From positions 1,534,354 through 1,598,353 of the forward strand of contig VXAI01000192.1 in the NCBI GenBank assembly GCA_013399305.1: 64,000 nucleotides of DNA. The letters are read 5' to 3'. The stretch comes from Rostratula benghalensis. Its lineage: Eukaryota > Chordata > Aves > Charadriiformes > Rostratulidae. A program made the translations under genes and the position numbers. Under the pieces are notes generated by a model. That model worked only from the letters and a program-made list of their open reading frames with translations. It was not told the origin of the DNA and did not search any database. Of the stretch, positions 12,554 to 25,051 are shown in pieces. Within the stretch, counting starts at the first letter, position 1, and every line of letters starts with the position of its first letter.

Positions 12554-14332
12554 AAAAACTCTCTAATTTTCTTTGCTGTTTGAAATAACTGCTTATATAC
12601 ACATGCATAGAAAAAGAGCTCTATATGGATATTTTGTGTCTTCCTCGTTTAGGACCAGGTTAATCCCTGCTAGGTTAGACAAATCAAGGTCAGCAAGTAA
12701 AGCACTCCCAAGCACGAGGACATCCGGCACTCTCTGGGGTGACGACTCCTCCAGCCAGCATCACTTTTTCATTACCTGCTTTTTCTTTGTTTTAGAAGCA
12801 TAATATCTCATTCCAGTATAATCTCCCCATATCACCTGAACAGACAAATTCTGGCCCACGGCATTTAGACCCCACACTTGTTTGTGGGCTTTTACAAGTG
12901 TGAGTCTTCCAGCGCCAGTTTCTTCCAGTCTCCCAGGAGATGTCTCCAGCCCTAAAATCTTCCCACTGCCTCAAGAGAGGGCAGATCACTGACTGGAAAT
13001 CAGTGAATCACCATGCCTTGGATATTTGCCCTTACAGAGGAGGAGCACGTGACTTGACTCTCCTTTGGGAAACGGAGGGGGAAAAAAAAAAAAAGCCCTG
13101 GTCTGAACCCAATCTCCTGGTTGGTGGCCAAAGAGGTGAAAGAGCAGAAAGTCTATTTACTTTCTTTCTTTCTGCTTATACAAGTGTTTTGATCTGAAAG
13201 TTCCCATTTGTGCTCCTGACCAGGCTCCAGGCAGGACCTGGCAGATCTTACCCAATCCCTTTATTCCCCTGACGAGCCAAATAAAGACCCTGATATATTA
13301 ACCTGCTCTGGCAGTCTGGCTTTTTTATCATCCAGCTCTTGGAGCACTTGTGTTTGAAACAAATGGCACAAATGTCCTGTTTTTTTGGCCCAGCCCTGTG
13401 AGAGATGAATACAGGTATTTAGGTTCCACCTGCTGATGATGGGTTTTATTGCTTCATCATTCCTATTGATTTCTTCTTTCCTCCCAGCCTAGGTAGAAGC
13501 TACTTCTGGAGCCTCTCCAGAAGTCCAGTGTCCAAAACATTAAAATAAAATAAATTGAGAGCCACAATTGATATAAACTGTTCAGGCTGCACAAAACCAG
13601 GCAGAGAGCTCTCTGTGGCTGGATATATGGGGAATCACACCAAACAACAAATGGGACTTACACTGCAAATACAGGAATGCATCATCTGTGGTTTATTTTT
13701 CAGTACCCACTGGGATGGCAGGAGAAAGGCAGGGAAGATAAAATAGCCATTTGAGAGAGGACACGTGTGCTATATTTCGTAATTGGAAGGTGGAGGTGCA
13801 AAGACATCAAACCCTGCAGCAATTCACTTGCTTTCCCACAGCTTTAAATAAAAGTAGCAGGACAAGCACAGGGAAGGCTGTCCCTGGGATGCCTATGAAC
13901 ACACAAGAGTACGAGCAACAAAAATCCTCTCCCCTTCCAATGCTGTGCTCTGCTTCTGTCACTGAGGTGTACTTCAGGGGACTGCCAAGGCTATTTGAGC
14001 ACAGGAAATAGGCTCTAGAAAGGCCACAATGATTGTGGTGAGACCTGGGGTTGGAGGTCATGTGTTGCAAGATGTGGTCCAGCCAAATGAATGTAGTACA
14101 TGCAGTTCTCCCTAGCACAAAGTCCCTGTACATGGTAGCAGGCACCCAGAGACTGGAAAAGCAACACAGGTGTGGCCATCCCCGTGAAAAACAGTTTGCT
14201 GGCACGTTGCAGCTATGCACATGAAAATTCATTTAGGTTTAGCAACAGATGCCAGCAGCTCAGCTGTACAGTGGACTGTGTTATTTATACCTTGGGAGAG
14301 GTCCAAGAAATAGAGGGAAGAGCAATGGGGGG

Positions 14333-14405
14333 ACGACGGTTGAGCGCTCATTCTTCCATAATAACAACAGCGCTGGCCGCTGCAGTGTTACCCGAGGTTA
14401 GTGCG
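14333..14405. other. CpG-dense pocket with two AGCGCT palindromes
   Basis: Seven CpG dinucleotides fall within about 73 nt, in a region where CpG is otherwise scarce. Two copies of the palindrome AGCGCT start 26 nt apart (14343 and 14369). No gene start is visible next to it. It could be a conserved regulatory element or simply a remnant; function is not shown by the sequence. Confidence 0.35.
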
Positions 14406-16062
14406 GATGTAGGACCAAAATGAATGCGTGACCTTATGCAGCACCCATATCACAAGCTGCCAAGGAAGGAGGATGTTTTTGTGCAATTCCTATATACGTA
14501 CTGTTTTACTGGAGACACACATTCAGTTACCTAGCAGCATTTACATGGAAAGCAGGAAGCCTGGAAAAGGGTGTGAGTTTTATCTCCACCTTCTTGTTAA
14601 ATGAAGGGAAGTAAAAAAAAATAATAAAAAAAAAATCACTAGAAGTATTTGCTCTGTAGAGATTTCAGCTTCCCATATACAAACTGGGAATACACTTTTT
14701 GTCTCTAACTTACAACGTCACCTGACATATAAGCTGCTCAGGGTCATGGCAAACTCAGGACAGAGCATGACACCAGATTTATATCCCTTGGGTTGCAGCA
14801 GAATGGCCACAAGGTCACCCTAGCAGCCAGCTGCTGCAAGGGGGGGCCCGTAACATCCAGGTTAAGTGGCTGTCCACAGCAGAAACTGCAGATAGACACC
14901 GGCTGTTCCCTTGTTATCCTCATAGAAAATTACAGCTGCTTCTGGAGGGGACACAGCAGAAATGCAATAAACTTCTGCAAGCTCAGATAGCAAGCAGTGC
15001 TGCACTGAAAAGTAAAACACACAGGAGGTCAGGCTTAAAGGCAGTGATATTAGCCAGGGTTGGATCGAGCACCTTGTCTTCTCTTTGGACCTCAGGTCAC
15101 TGCAGCTTTTTCCTCAATCATCTGCTCTGGCCTCTTACCATTGGACCATGAGACATGGGAAGGTACTCTTTGTGCTCCCATCTGCTCTTTCCAGGGAGAG
15201 GAGGAGGGTCTTGCACAGTAAGTCTTGCAGAGACCAGTCCTCAGGTCCCTCTTGCTCACCCATGGGCCACTGAAGTAAAGGGCAAGAGCATGGAGGACAG
15301 CACAAGAGGAACGCTTGGCAGAGCTCCAGGACATCAGGATATCAGCTCTGCTAGTGACCCACAGTAGTGTTTGTGGACTTGGTGATGCTTGCCTGCAGAT
15401 GCTTCTCAGCCGGTTTCCATTTGCTACTTGCTGTGTTAGCAACTCTTTTGCTCAGAGAAGAGTGAAAGCAGAGAGACATTGAAGCAAGGCCCATGAGCCT
15501 GTTCCTCTGGCTGTGCAGATCTGCAGCTCTGACAAACCCAGGTGTGAAGGGACCGGTAATGCGGGATGTGCACTACTCAAACCCTCCACAGGGATGCCCA
15601 GAAAAGCCCTTTTGAAAGTGCCATAAAAATGCCAGCAAAGATACATGTGTCCAAACTTTCTGAGGAAAAAGAATGTCTGGCAGAAAGTCTGCCATTTTAC
15701 AGAGCTAACAACAGACTTAACAACAAAAAGACTTTATCTGTATCCAGTCTACATACAGTAGACAGAAGTGTGTACTGCTGGATTTTTTTTCTGAATTGTA
15801 TTTTTCCTCTCTTGCTCGGCTTGAATTGGCAATTCTTTCCACTTGTTTTGGGCAAAAGATTGTGTCTTTTTTTAAGTCTCAGGAATGTAAGTATTTTTGA
15901 TGTAAATATTATTCTTCCTCTGATGTACCTATTACTTAGATTGCCTGGAATGGATGCTAGTACAACATAGCAGTGGTTACATCAGTATTTGTTTATTTCT
16001 CTGCAGCACCGCATGGCTTTTAGCAAACTCAAGATCTTCATTAAGATAAACAGTAGAGCTGT

Positions 16063-16091
16063 AAAAAAAAAAAAAAAAAAAAAAAAGAAAA
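16063..16091 (+). repeat. Poly-A tract (24 A, G, AAAA)
   Basis: A pure run of 24 A followed by G and four A. No coding remnant or polyadenylation signal was found immediately upstream, so I treat it as a simple repeat rather than a retrocopy tail. Confidence 0.9.
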
Positions 16092-19000
16092 GGCACAGGC
16101 AGTTCTAATTTTCAGGCTGTTTATAAGATGCAGAAGTCCTTCATTGCCATGAAGATGTGCACTGAAGTTTCACTCTGGGTGCAGAAACGCAACTGCAAGG
16201 TTTGTATTTCATTGGAAGAAATTATTTGAAACAAAGCACTGAGCTACATTATAGTATCGTTGGTCTTACTGTTGACACAAGGTGCCTAGCTAAACACCAG
16301 CACCAAAAAGCAAAGCATTATTAGCACACTGTAATGCCTATCCAAGTCAGTGAGAAGATTGAAGAAAAGAAAGTATATACTAATTGTTAATGCATCTATT
16401 AGATATATTACAGTCCAAGCCTAAGTGGGAATACCTGAGAGCACACCTGAAAATGTTCTGGTTTGTGGATTTGCCCTATTACATCTATGGGTAGGTGTGT
16501 GCACATTAAGTGAAAGAAGAGCTTCTTCCTGGTATAGGCCTCTTCCCCCCCCCAACCTGCTGTTGGTATTTCTTCTCTTCTCTTGAGCTCCTCCACAGAT
16601 TATCAGATTATTTCCACACCAGATTCCAGGTGGAATCTCTGCAGAGGCAAAGCACTCTCCCTGGTAGATGGGTAAGTGGGTAATATGTCATTTTAATTAT
16701 AGATACTTACTGTACATGTGAGGTTTCTATGATTTTTGTTTGACTTGACTCAGATTTGCTTCTAGTGACTGCATGGACTTTGTAATGGACGTGTGGTACA
16801 AGCATTAATCCGCTTGCTTTCTGCAGTGGTGGCTTAAAATGTGCTGTTTCAAGGAACATGGTGCTTACAAGCCTACTTGTTGGTCTAAGAGGTAAATTCT
16901 GCCCAGCATCCAGCACTCCAACCTATGGCACCCCATGCGATTGATTGACTACATTGACTATAGTTTGAGAATAACACTGAAAATGAAAACGGGGCCCAGA
17001 GAATTTCAGGCTGTTACCTTGAAAATGTGAAAACCCAAATAAAAGTATTATAATTGGTGTGATGACACTTCCCCTGCACCCTGGCTGTCGTGTGGCTGTT
17101 AAAACACAACTACCTTACTACCATGGAAAGCTGCAACTCACAGGGATCCCATCTGCCTCCCCCAAACATATTTTAAAAAACATTTCCTTGCCTTTTGTGT
17201 TGTGCTTTAGTCACGACTGCCTGAACTTGTAAGTGCCCTCAGAAGCCCTTGAAAATGTAGTTATATGGGTAGATGCAGATGGCAGTCAGTGTGCCTCAGG
17301 CACGGAGCCTTATTAGGTCCCTTTAAAGATTCCCTGTATTTTGTGCCCCTCACAAATACACAAACATATTGCCCTGCACTGCTTGCCAAGAGCGACTTGG
17401 ACAACAGGGACATACAAAAAGGCAGCGGGGCAGGAAGGGGAACACCCAGTAGGAGCTGTAACTTGTTTGGTTTGTTTCTTGATGCAAACAGTTTATTGGA
17501 TTTGAGCTTTGCAAATCTGTCCTCTGGTGGCATTCGTTTACAGGAACTCACAGTTCATTTTTTCTAGGGTAAAGGCTGATGCGAGGCAGAACGTGTTTTG
17601 TGGGAATGGACAGACTATCCACTGAGAGCAACAAGGGATGCACCAAGGTGCTGTTGCCCCAGTCACTGTGATGGCAGGGTCCTGATCCCACTTCATCTGT
17701 CTGATCTATCTTAGAGTTTTTCTGTTTTGCTCGTTTATTTATTTATGCTTGGTAGCAAGAGTCCTCATGCCCCAGAAAGCGCTGGAAAAGACGTAGCTTC
17801 ATTGGGGAGAGGTTTTGCCCTAGTGGGATAATTCCAAGGTTATCCAAAGTGCTCCTGCTGAGGCAAATCAAGCCAATCAGGAAGCCCCCAGAAACATGGG
17901 CTGTGCTCAGTTTGTTGTTTCCACCCTTAGATATTTCCTGCTATTGTTCTTGTCATTTTCTCTGAGTGTCCACTGGGCTGGTGGGTGGTGCTGCTACCGC
18001 TGGCAAGGTTTTTTGGGGAGGCCTCTCGTCCTCTTGGGCACATGGAGAGCTTTGTGCCATTCCTTTCACAGATTCCCAGCACAAATTTTTGGCATATAAG
18101 CACAGGGAAGGTGGGGCTGCGGTGGTAATTGCATCTCAGTGAGCAAAGCAAAGCGCCTTTTCCAGCTAGCTGTGCTCGGCCAGGCAAGAATGAAATCATG
18201 CCATAAAATGATGAATGAATTTTAGCTTAAGAATATTGCTTGCCACCCCAGGAGAAGCAGAAGGTGGGTGGGTGGAAGCCGCAAGTCCACAGCATCCTGG
18301 AACTCAATGGGAGTTGTTGTGTATGTACCCAAAGCTGAGGAATTATGGACTGCACTCTAGAACTGACTGCTCTAGTTTTATCTCTGCCACCCAGAACCTC
18401 GTTTTCTCTTGCCAGATATACAGGAGGTCATCTACAACAGCATAAACTCACACCATTAGAAGACCAGAGGAACTATAAACATCTGGGCCTCCCAGGGACA
18501 ATGCCCATGAAATTTTTTAAATCTCTCATTTTCACAAATATATTTTTCTTTCATCATATGCACCTCATAAGCTTTTACATGCAGTGGGAAGGACTGAGAA
18601 GAGCTGGGTGCTGCACTCCCTGTGCTGCAGTCTCAACTGGCCATCACAGCGAACCAGCCCCTAGCCCCCTCCACCTGCTCAGGTAATCATGAGCATATCT
18701 TTGGTTTTCATCTATAGTGTAAGACAACTTCCCATGCTGTGGAGAAATTGTGAGATTGAATTTGTACTTGGGCAGCATCTGTGAATCTGAAGAGAGATCC
18801 CTGGAAGTGTGGGGCCATTCCTGAGCTGTACTGGTGAAGAGAGCCAGCTACACAGCTGTGTGAATGAGGAAATGAGTGGGAAAAAATGCTCTGAGATTGC
18901 TTGGGGCTTAATTTTCCAGCCCTTTTCTCCACATTACCTAACATCAGCCACACCTGAGTCATTGCTGTCTGATTCCTTATGGCGCTGGAGTAGGAATTAA

Positions 19001-22000
19001 ATAAAAGGAGAGTGAGTTTAATAACATTATAATGCCATCCGTTTTATTTACCACGAAAGATAGCAAGTTCCCCTTACTGCCTCATGGAAAGTTGGAATGA
19101 GACACAATTTTAGTTGTGGGAAGCTGCAAAGTTTGTCTTACTTTGTGCTGCATGTTTGTGGCAGGAGTCAGCTGATGGCTTCCTGCCTGCGTGGGTCTCA
19201 TACGAGTGAAATTCTTGACCCCTGGAGTTCCCAAGAGCTTCAGACATTCTAAGTCAGCATAAAGCAGACTTCTGGGCTGATTTGGTTCAGGGGAGCAAAA
19301 ACTGGCCAGTAGAGCACTTGCAGCCCAGGACGGGTTAGAAAAAGGATTATTTCCCTTTTTAAGAGAACCTTTAAAAGTATGCCAGGGTCTACGTTTTGAT
19401 GGCTGACCCGCAGCTGGCCATAGGACATAGCAGAGACACGGCAAAGGATGGAATTTCTGAGGGTGAAAGTAGAAGAGAACCTCAAAGCCATCTAACAGCG
19501 TGCTAAGCCCCTAGTTTCTAATAAATTACTTTGCACTCTGTTCATTATTCTTTCTGCAGCAGGCTGAGGAAAGCCAAGTGTAGGCCAATGGGTGCCTGAC
19601 TGTGATCCCAGGAAGGGTCTGGCTTGTCATGGGGAGCTGGTTCACCTTCTGGGGTTTCAGTGGATCCCACGACTATGCAAAATGTTGTCTCAGGGTTCTC
19701 TTCACCTTTACTAACAATCTCTACACCTGGAGTGGTGGTTCTAAGGGATGGGGTAGCAAAAAGGGCTGGTCCATGTCACATCTCTAGAAATTTGTGCACA
19801 CTCTTCCAGCTTTATTGTTTAAAGGGACTTAATCTATGGATATTTATGGTTGAAGTGACAGAGCAGTCGATGATAGAGCACTACTCAAAGCCTTGAATTT
19901 AAACACAAGATAAACAAGCATTAAACTGGAGGTGTGTATGTAGTTACAATGGTTTGAATAGACGAACTGATACACTTGGATATAAGCACATGCTGAAGTG
20001 TTTTTCTGACTCAAGGCTTAAAGTGTAACTATGTGAATCTAGCAAAGACAACTCAAAAGAAGGAAAGTTGCCCCAGTGATTTGGAATGGGCAGATTAAAA
20101 ATGAAATTAAACTGAAGAGGCCTTAAGAAACTGAGATCAGAAACAATGTTCTAGGAGCTGGAACAGCATCGACTGCATTACGACTACCACTAGATGTGGG
20201 CAGTTGGAAGACCAGGCTGTTGAGATGAGTGGCCAAAGGGCTGGCAGGGTAGTCACTAAGCACCAGATGGACACCACCAACTGCCTAAATGTTTTCTCCC
20301 TCATTTGTAATTGGTCTCATTTGTGGCTGAGCTGCCTGGCTCTGCCAGCAGTTCCCAGCTCTGCTGTTGACAGCCCCCTCGGCGTGCATCCTGCAGCCAG
20401 TGTGCAAGCTCCCGTCACTCCAACAGTCCCTGCAGGAGCTGTGGTTATGCTGGGCATGCCCTACTCCAATAAAAATTGCCTCATTAGCAGTATGAAACAT
20501 TCATGGGACCATTTCTTCCCACTGTCCTATACTTTTTAATCTTTTTTTTTTTTGTCTTCTAGTACTCCTGTCAGCTGTTGTCATCAGTTACAAAGAGGCA
20601 TTTTGTGATGTTGGTCCAGGACTGCTGGTATTGGCCACCTCATGCTATGTTAACACTGGTAAGTTGGAGCAGTCTAAAGATGCAACTTTGTCCCCACACC
20701 AGCTGTGCCTGTAAGCTTCTTTACTGATCCAAACTGAAACTGAGTGCTCTTGTAGCCGTCTAGCTATAGGACTGCTCTGGTCTCTGCTTATTGCTCCACT
20801 ACATGCCTTCTGCTACGTGTTTGGGACATGTAACATCAAGGTCAGAAAGTCCTCCTGCATTTCCTGTCTTCTTCACTAGCAAGTTTTCTTTGGAAATTAC
20901 CAAAGTTTCAAGGCCAAGAAGTCCTTGAAAAACTCAGTTTCTGTGAAATAAGGGAACATTGGTATGACCTTGTGCTGAGCTCCAAAGACTCTGCTTGGAT
21001 TGATTTGTAGAAGTACATGAACCATAATTTACAGGAGGAAAAGCGAGTTGCCTGATTGAGGCTACTTTTGGATGGCTTGAAATTTAAACCTAAAGATGAC
21101 AGGAACATCTGTTTGCCTTGGAAAGGCTTGTCATGCAACAATTGTGGATGTGAAGGCTCAGCTGAGGAGGCTGTTGCTGTCCCACACAGAGATTAGCGGG
21201 CATGCTGGCGTCAGAGAGGATGACTCTTGCCCGGCCCTGCAGCACAGCTCTCACCATCACATTTTCACATTATTTCTGCTTATGGCTGGCTCAGGTGTGT
21301 GTCACTTGGACAGAGAGTAGGAGTTGTTTCCAAAGGTACCAGGCAAACTGCCTCACCACTGCTTTTCTGGTGTTAGAGTCAGTTGGGAAAGGAAGCAGGG
21401 GGTGCTGCTCATTTGGACCAGGTTTGTGCAATTTCAAATGTGAAGAGGTCCAACACTCACCAAAAATAAGACACAGAAGAAAGGAGGAGAGTGGGTTTGT
21501 CCAACAGCACACTAGCAAAAGCTAGGGGAGAGTCACGTTCAGTTTTTCATGTCCATGCACATGCTGTAGGTAATTGTGGATGGATTATTTTCACCCAGAA
21601 GCGCAAGAATAGCTGTTGTAGAATGTAGAAGTCAGCTAAGACCCAGCACACAACTCGAGGTATCCTGTATGTAGTCTCTTAATCCTCTAGGGAAGTGGTT
21701 GAAATTGTGCTTTACCCATATTTGTGGAGGGCTGGTGGTGGGCTGTGGCTCATTACCATGGCCCATGTGGAACACGGTAAGGTGATGCATTCTGGTAACT
21801 TGGCCATGATTTTGAATTCTTTCTCCCTTTGTGATTCAATATCCTATCCCTGAAATCAGTATCGCAGTAAATACCTGCTTTGCCTGATTGCGCTCAAAGA
21901 CAGGGGCATCAAGAAAACATCTGAGAGAGATGCAGCTTTTTAACAGGGAGTGCTAAATGTCCAGTACATCTTGCACAGCCCACAGCTATTTCCTCTTAGC

Positions 22001-24587
22001 CCCCCTTCATGCATTTCTCCTTTGCTAAGCCTTGGCCCTTCCCATAACAGATTGTGTGAAGTCACATATTACAGTGTAGGAAATACTTGTTTAGCAGGAC
22101 TTTGTCCCCTAATAAAAATAATACAACAAAATATCAGATATACATGCTGAATATACCTCAATGGACCTAGGGTGCACTGCAGAATGGCCCCAAGTGCTAA
22201 CCTTCATGTGTGCTCCTGCACCAGTTCGTACAAAGAGAGTATTATCATGAAGGTCACACATCAGCTTCCTTTTCTGCTTCCCATTCTTGCTGTGTGCTAC
22301 GTGGCTTGCTTGGGTAATCGGGAAGGATTGCTCCTCAGACACACCGCTGCTGCCCAGGGGACAGAAACAGTTCTACCACAGCCGTGAAGAACCAAGGAAA
22401 GGGGTCCACCCTCAGCTATTAAAAATTTTTTTTAAAAAATCAGGAAAACGGTAATGAGAAAATCCCTACCACCGCACGCCTGAACAGATTTTACACGGTG
22501 GGATTGCCGGAGGAAGTTTCTCTGCAGCGAACGGGGACATCTAGTGAGCTCGGGCGTTATAACAGGTCCGCTTTCCCCGCTGCCCTCTGGGTCCAGCTCA
22601 ATCCCAAGACAAGACCTCACGCACCAGCTGCCTTCAAGGCACACACACAATCTTTAACAACATTTTCCATCGCAAGGTGAAAGGAGGAAACCTACTGCAG
22701 AAGGGGAGAGGAGGAGAGCAGAAAGGGCATGGTTGATGCACGGGGGCTTGGCGCCCTGGGTTTCTGTGGGAAGTCAGAAATACAGCTGTGCTGGTGGTGG
22801 AAAGGCAAGTGTGCAATTTTCCACTGAAGTAGGTCCTCAGCTGCAAAGCTGGTGATGACAAGGGGAACTGCTCTGCCAGAGGACACTGCAGGAGCTGGGG
22901 CAGTGATAAAACCTTGTGAGGACCAACGAGACATTTTCTTCTCAACATTATGTGGTAGTTTCCATGAGAAACACCTGGTGAAGGGCAAGGGAATGGGGAA
23001 CGTCATGTGTTAATGACTTCAAGACCTCAGTGAACTGATGCTTGTATTTTACGTGGTACTGGACTGGTGGTCCTGTAAGGGAAACTGCTGCAATGCAAAG
23101 CATTACACCCACAAAGCTCTGCCACCACGCTTCACCTCTGAGCAGGCCAGACTGAATGCCTGGGGATGAACACACGATCAGCCATGCTGCCCATTCACTC
23201 TCCTGTGTCTCCTATGAGGCTGGCAGATTATGAAAGTGACTGTAAACATCTGTGAATTTGGTAGCTTCTTGGGGCTGCTCAAATAGCCCTCAAACACACA
23301 TGAACCCATGGCTGACTCCAAAACCTGCAGTCAGCATCATGCTGTTCTGGTACAAACTATGCATGTTCAGCCAGGAGCACAGTGCTGGAGAATGTGAGCG
23401 CGGGAGGGTATCTGGGCATTTCAGTCAGACTCCTGACTCCCCAGTGACGTATTCCACTTTCAGCATAGATATAAGTGTTTTAAACAAGTTTGTCCTGTTG
23501 CAGTAGAGGCACCTCAGAAAACTGGAAGGGAAATGTTGGAAGATCCTCATCTAGAAAATATCAGTTTAATCTCATTGAATGCTAGGATTCAGGTAACCAC
23601 ATGGTCCATTAGTTTATACACCTCCAGCAGAAAGAATGCATTCATAGCCTCACCTCTTGGGCACTGATTTGACCTGCTCAGACCTGCCTCAAGGGTGAAC
23701 TCTTCATGTCTGCCAGCCTGCCTCTGGAACAGCTGTAAACCTGGAGCTTGGTAATTATAATAATATCAAACTATTTCACATTCTCCTGGCTTGTCATTGA
23801 AGTCTTGACCAGCAGATGTTAGGATACCAAATTAGCTTTCAGTGTGTCATAATTAGTCCCAGAGAATATGAGTGTGCACATCTGGGAACGTTTGCTATTT
23901 CAGTATGTGTCTGTTTCTGTTTACACAGGCTATGGACGGGAGAAATAAAATATAATTAGCTTTGTAGCCCTGCAGCCCAGTAAATACAGTATTGCCTTTG
24001 CTAGTAACTGGTCCCAAGCTGTGTAATAGCTTTGCGAGGCCCTTAGGACTTGTCAGGCTCTGTCTATACTCGCCCCATTTGTCTTACTTCCGCACATTCG
24101 TATAATCAAACAGTGTAGCTACAATTTTCAGCAGCAGTGTCAAGCAGTTTTTTCCTGCAGGACGAAATATTTATGACCGCAGTGTAGTGATTTGGCACAG
24201 AGGAAGACAGGCCTGATACCACAACTGAAGCCTGGAAAGAAGGACAGAGGGTGCTGTGAAGAGGAGGATGTAGTGGGATGACAAGAAATGGGGCATGGGA
24301 TGGCTCTCAAGACCCCATGACTAAGAGCAAATGCTCCGCTAAAGATATGCAGACCTAGTGCTGGACAAAACTACCTTATGAGCAGGAAAAAGAGCAAAAA
24401 CCAGGTATCTATAATGCACTCCATGTACATTTGTATCTGACATGGAATTACAAACCCGTGAAGCAAGATGAAAGTATAAAGGGTGTTTGTTAGCAAATAG
24501 TCTCAAGTGAACTCAAAGCTAAAGAGAAGGAAACCAGCAATGCCTACATCACACTCCTGGCAAAGCGAAGAAACCCTCACCATCAAC

Positions 24588-24688
24588 CTAATATTTGTGC
24601 TCATGAGGATCTGGAGTTGCTGATGAATTGCCATATCTTTTAGCTCTTCCAAGCACTGATCCAAAACAGAACTGTACAGAACTTGGCT
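24588..24688 (-). CDS. Candidate second exon of an unrecognised minus-strand gene
   Basis: The minus strand shows a good acceptor (CTTTTCTTGGCTCTTACAG) ending at 24689. If the single base left by the candidate exon at 24841-25051 is joined, the frame reads EPSSVQFCFGSVLGRAKRYG and continues to a TAG at 24588-24590, giving about 33 codons. A second frame of the same DNA is also open (71 codons, 24503-24718), so openness alone is weak evidence. No polyadenylation signal was spotted close downstream. I do not recognise the protein. The intron between the two candidates would be 152 nt. Alternatives are a decayed gene fragment or coincidence. Confidence 0.25.
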
Positions 24689-24840
24689 CTGTAAGAGCCA
24701 AGAAAAGGGCAGGTACAAGAAAGGCTTAACAGTTGTAACTATTACGCTGGAAAATTTAGGAAATACTATTCACTTTCCCCTTCCTATAATACTTTGGTTG
24801 AGATTAAAACCAATTGTTAGATCAGTAGGATTTCAATTAC

Positions 24841-25051
24841 CTTGAAACCAAATTTTTAGCTTTGCATAAAAAGTGCGCTTCTTTTCATCGTAAGAACTTT
24901 TTGAGTGGAACTTCATCACATTGTAGATGGGAGATGGAGATCTATCTGTTTCCAAGTTCAATGCCTTAAGCGCTGGACTGTCTTCCTTGGGGTTTTTTTT
25001 GTGATCAGATGGGCTTTGGGGAGAACCTTCATAAGAGTCTTTTTTCAAGGG
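24841..25051 (-). CDS. Candidate exon of an unrecognised minus-strand gene
   Basis: On the minus strand 70 codons are open from just after AATTAG at 25052 to CAAG|GTAATT, a good donor at 24840. Composition is protein-like: a Ser-Pro/Lys-rich start (GSPQSPSDHKKNPKEDSPAL) followed by TDRSPSPIYNVMKFHSKSS and a basic-aromatic end with FYAKLKIWFQ. The acceptor is poor, with little pyrimidine and another AG 15 nt upstream. In-frame stops occur immediately upstream. It cannot be spliced in frame after the 131-nt PALM2 exon, because that join gives an early stop. It is therefore not a PALM2 cassette, and could be a nested gene, a remnant or chance. I do not recognise the family. KIWFQ resembles the homeodomain recognition helix but no other homeodomain residue fits. 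Confidence 0.3.

Larger units (their letters stand above)
12554..24587. other. 12-kb intronic stretch, no repeat family or exon recognised
   Basis: I read this stretch on both strands and found no CR1 piece and no splice-bounded open frame with family-like composition. It holds poly-A runs (about 13083-13094, 14613-14637, 16063-16086) and two CpG-richer pockets (14333-14405 and about 22468-22585) that stand out from the AT-rich background. The 141-codon minus frame at 13807-14232 is the longest non-CR1 open frame but shows no domain. Confidence 0.4.

Noticed and set aside
13807..14232. 141-codon minus-strand open frame, the longest outside CR1 near the left half
   Set aside because: No recognisable domain, no paired splice sites, Cys/His-rich but irregular sequence. 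Frames of this length are expected by chance in 64 kb.
15566..15970. 134-codon plus-strand frame with a hydrophobic C-terminal half
   Set aside because: No signal or family pattern; upstream part is unstructured and the hydrophobicity follows T-rich DNA.
16063..16091. Poly-A tract as the tail of a processed pseudogene
   Set aside because: No coding remnant or AATAAA-like signal was found upstream, and processed copies are rare in birds because CR1 does not use poly-A tails.
24841..24860. KIWFQ, as in the homeodomain recognition helix
   Set aside because: Only five residues match; the expected Asn-Arg-Arg that follows and the preceding helices are absent.
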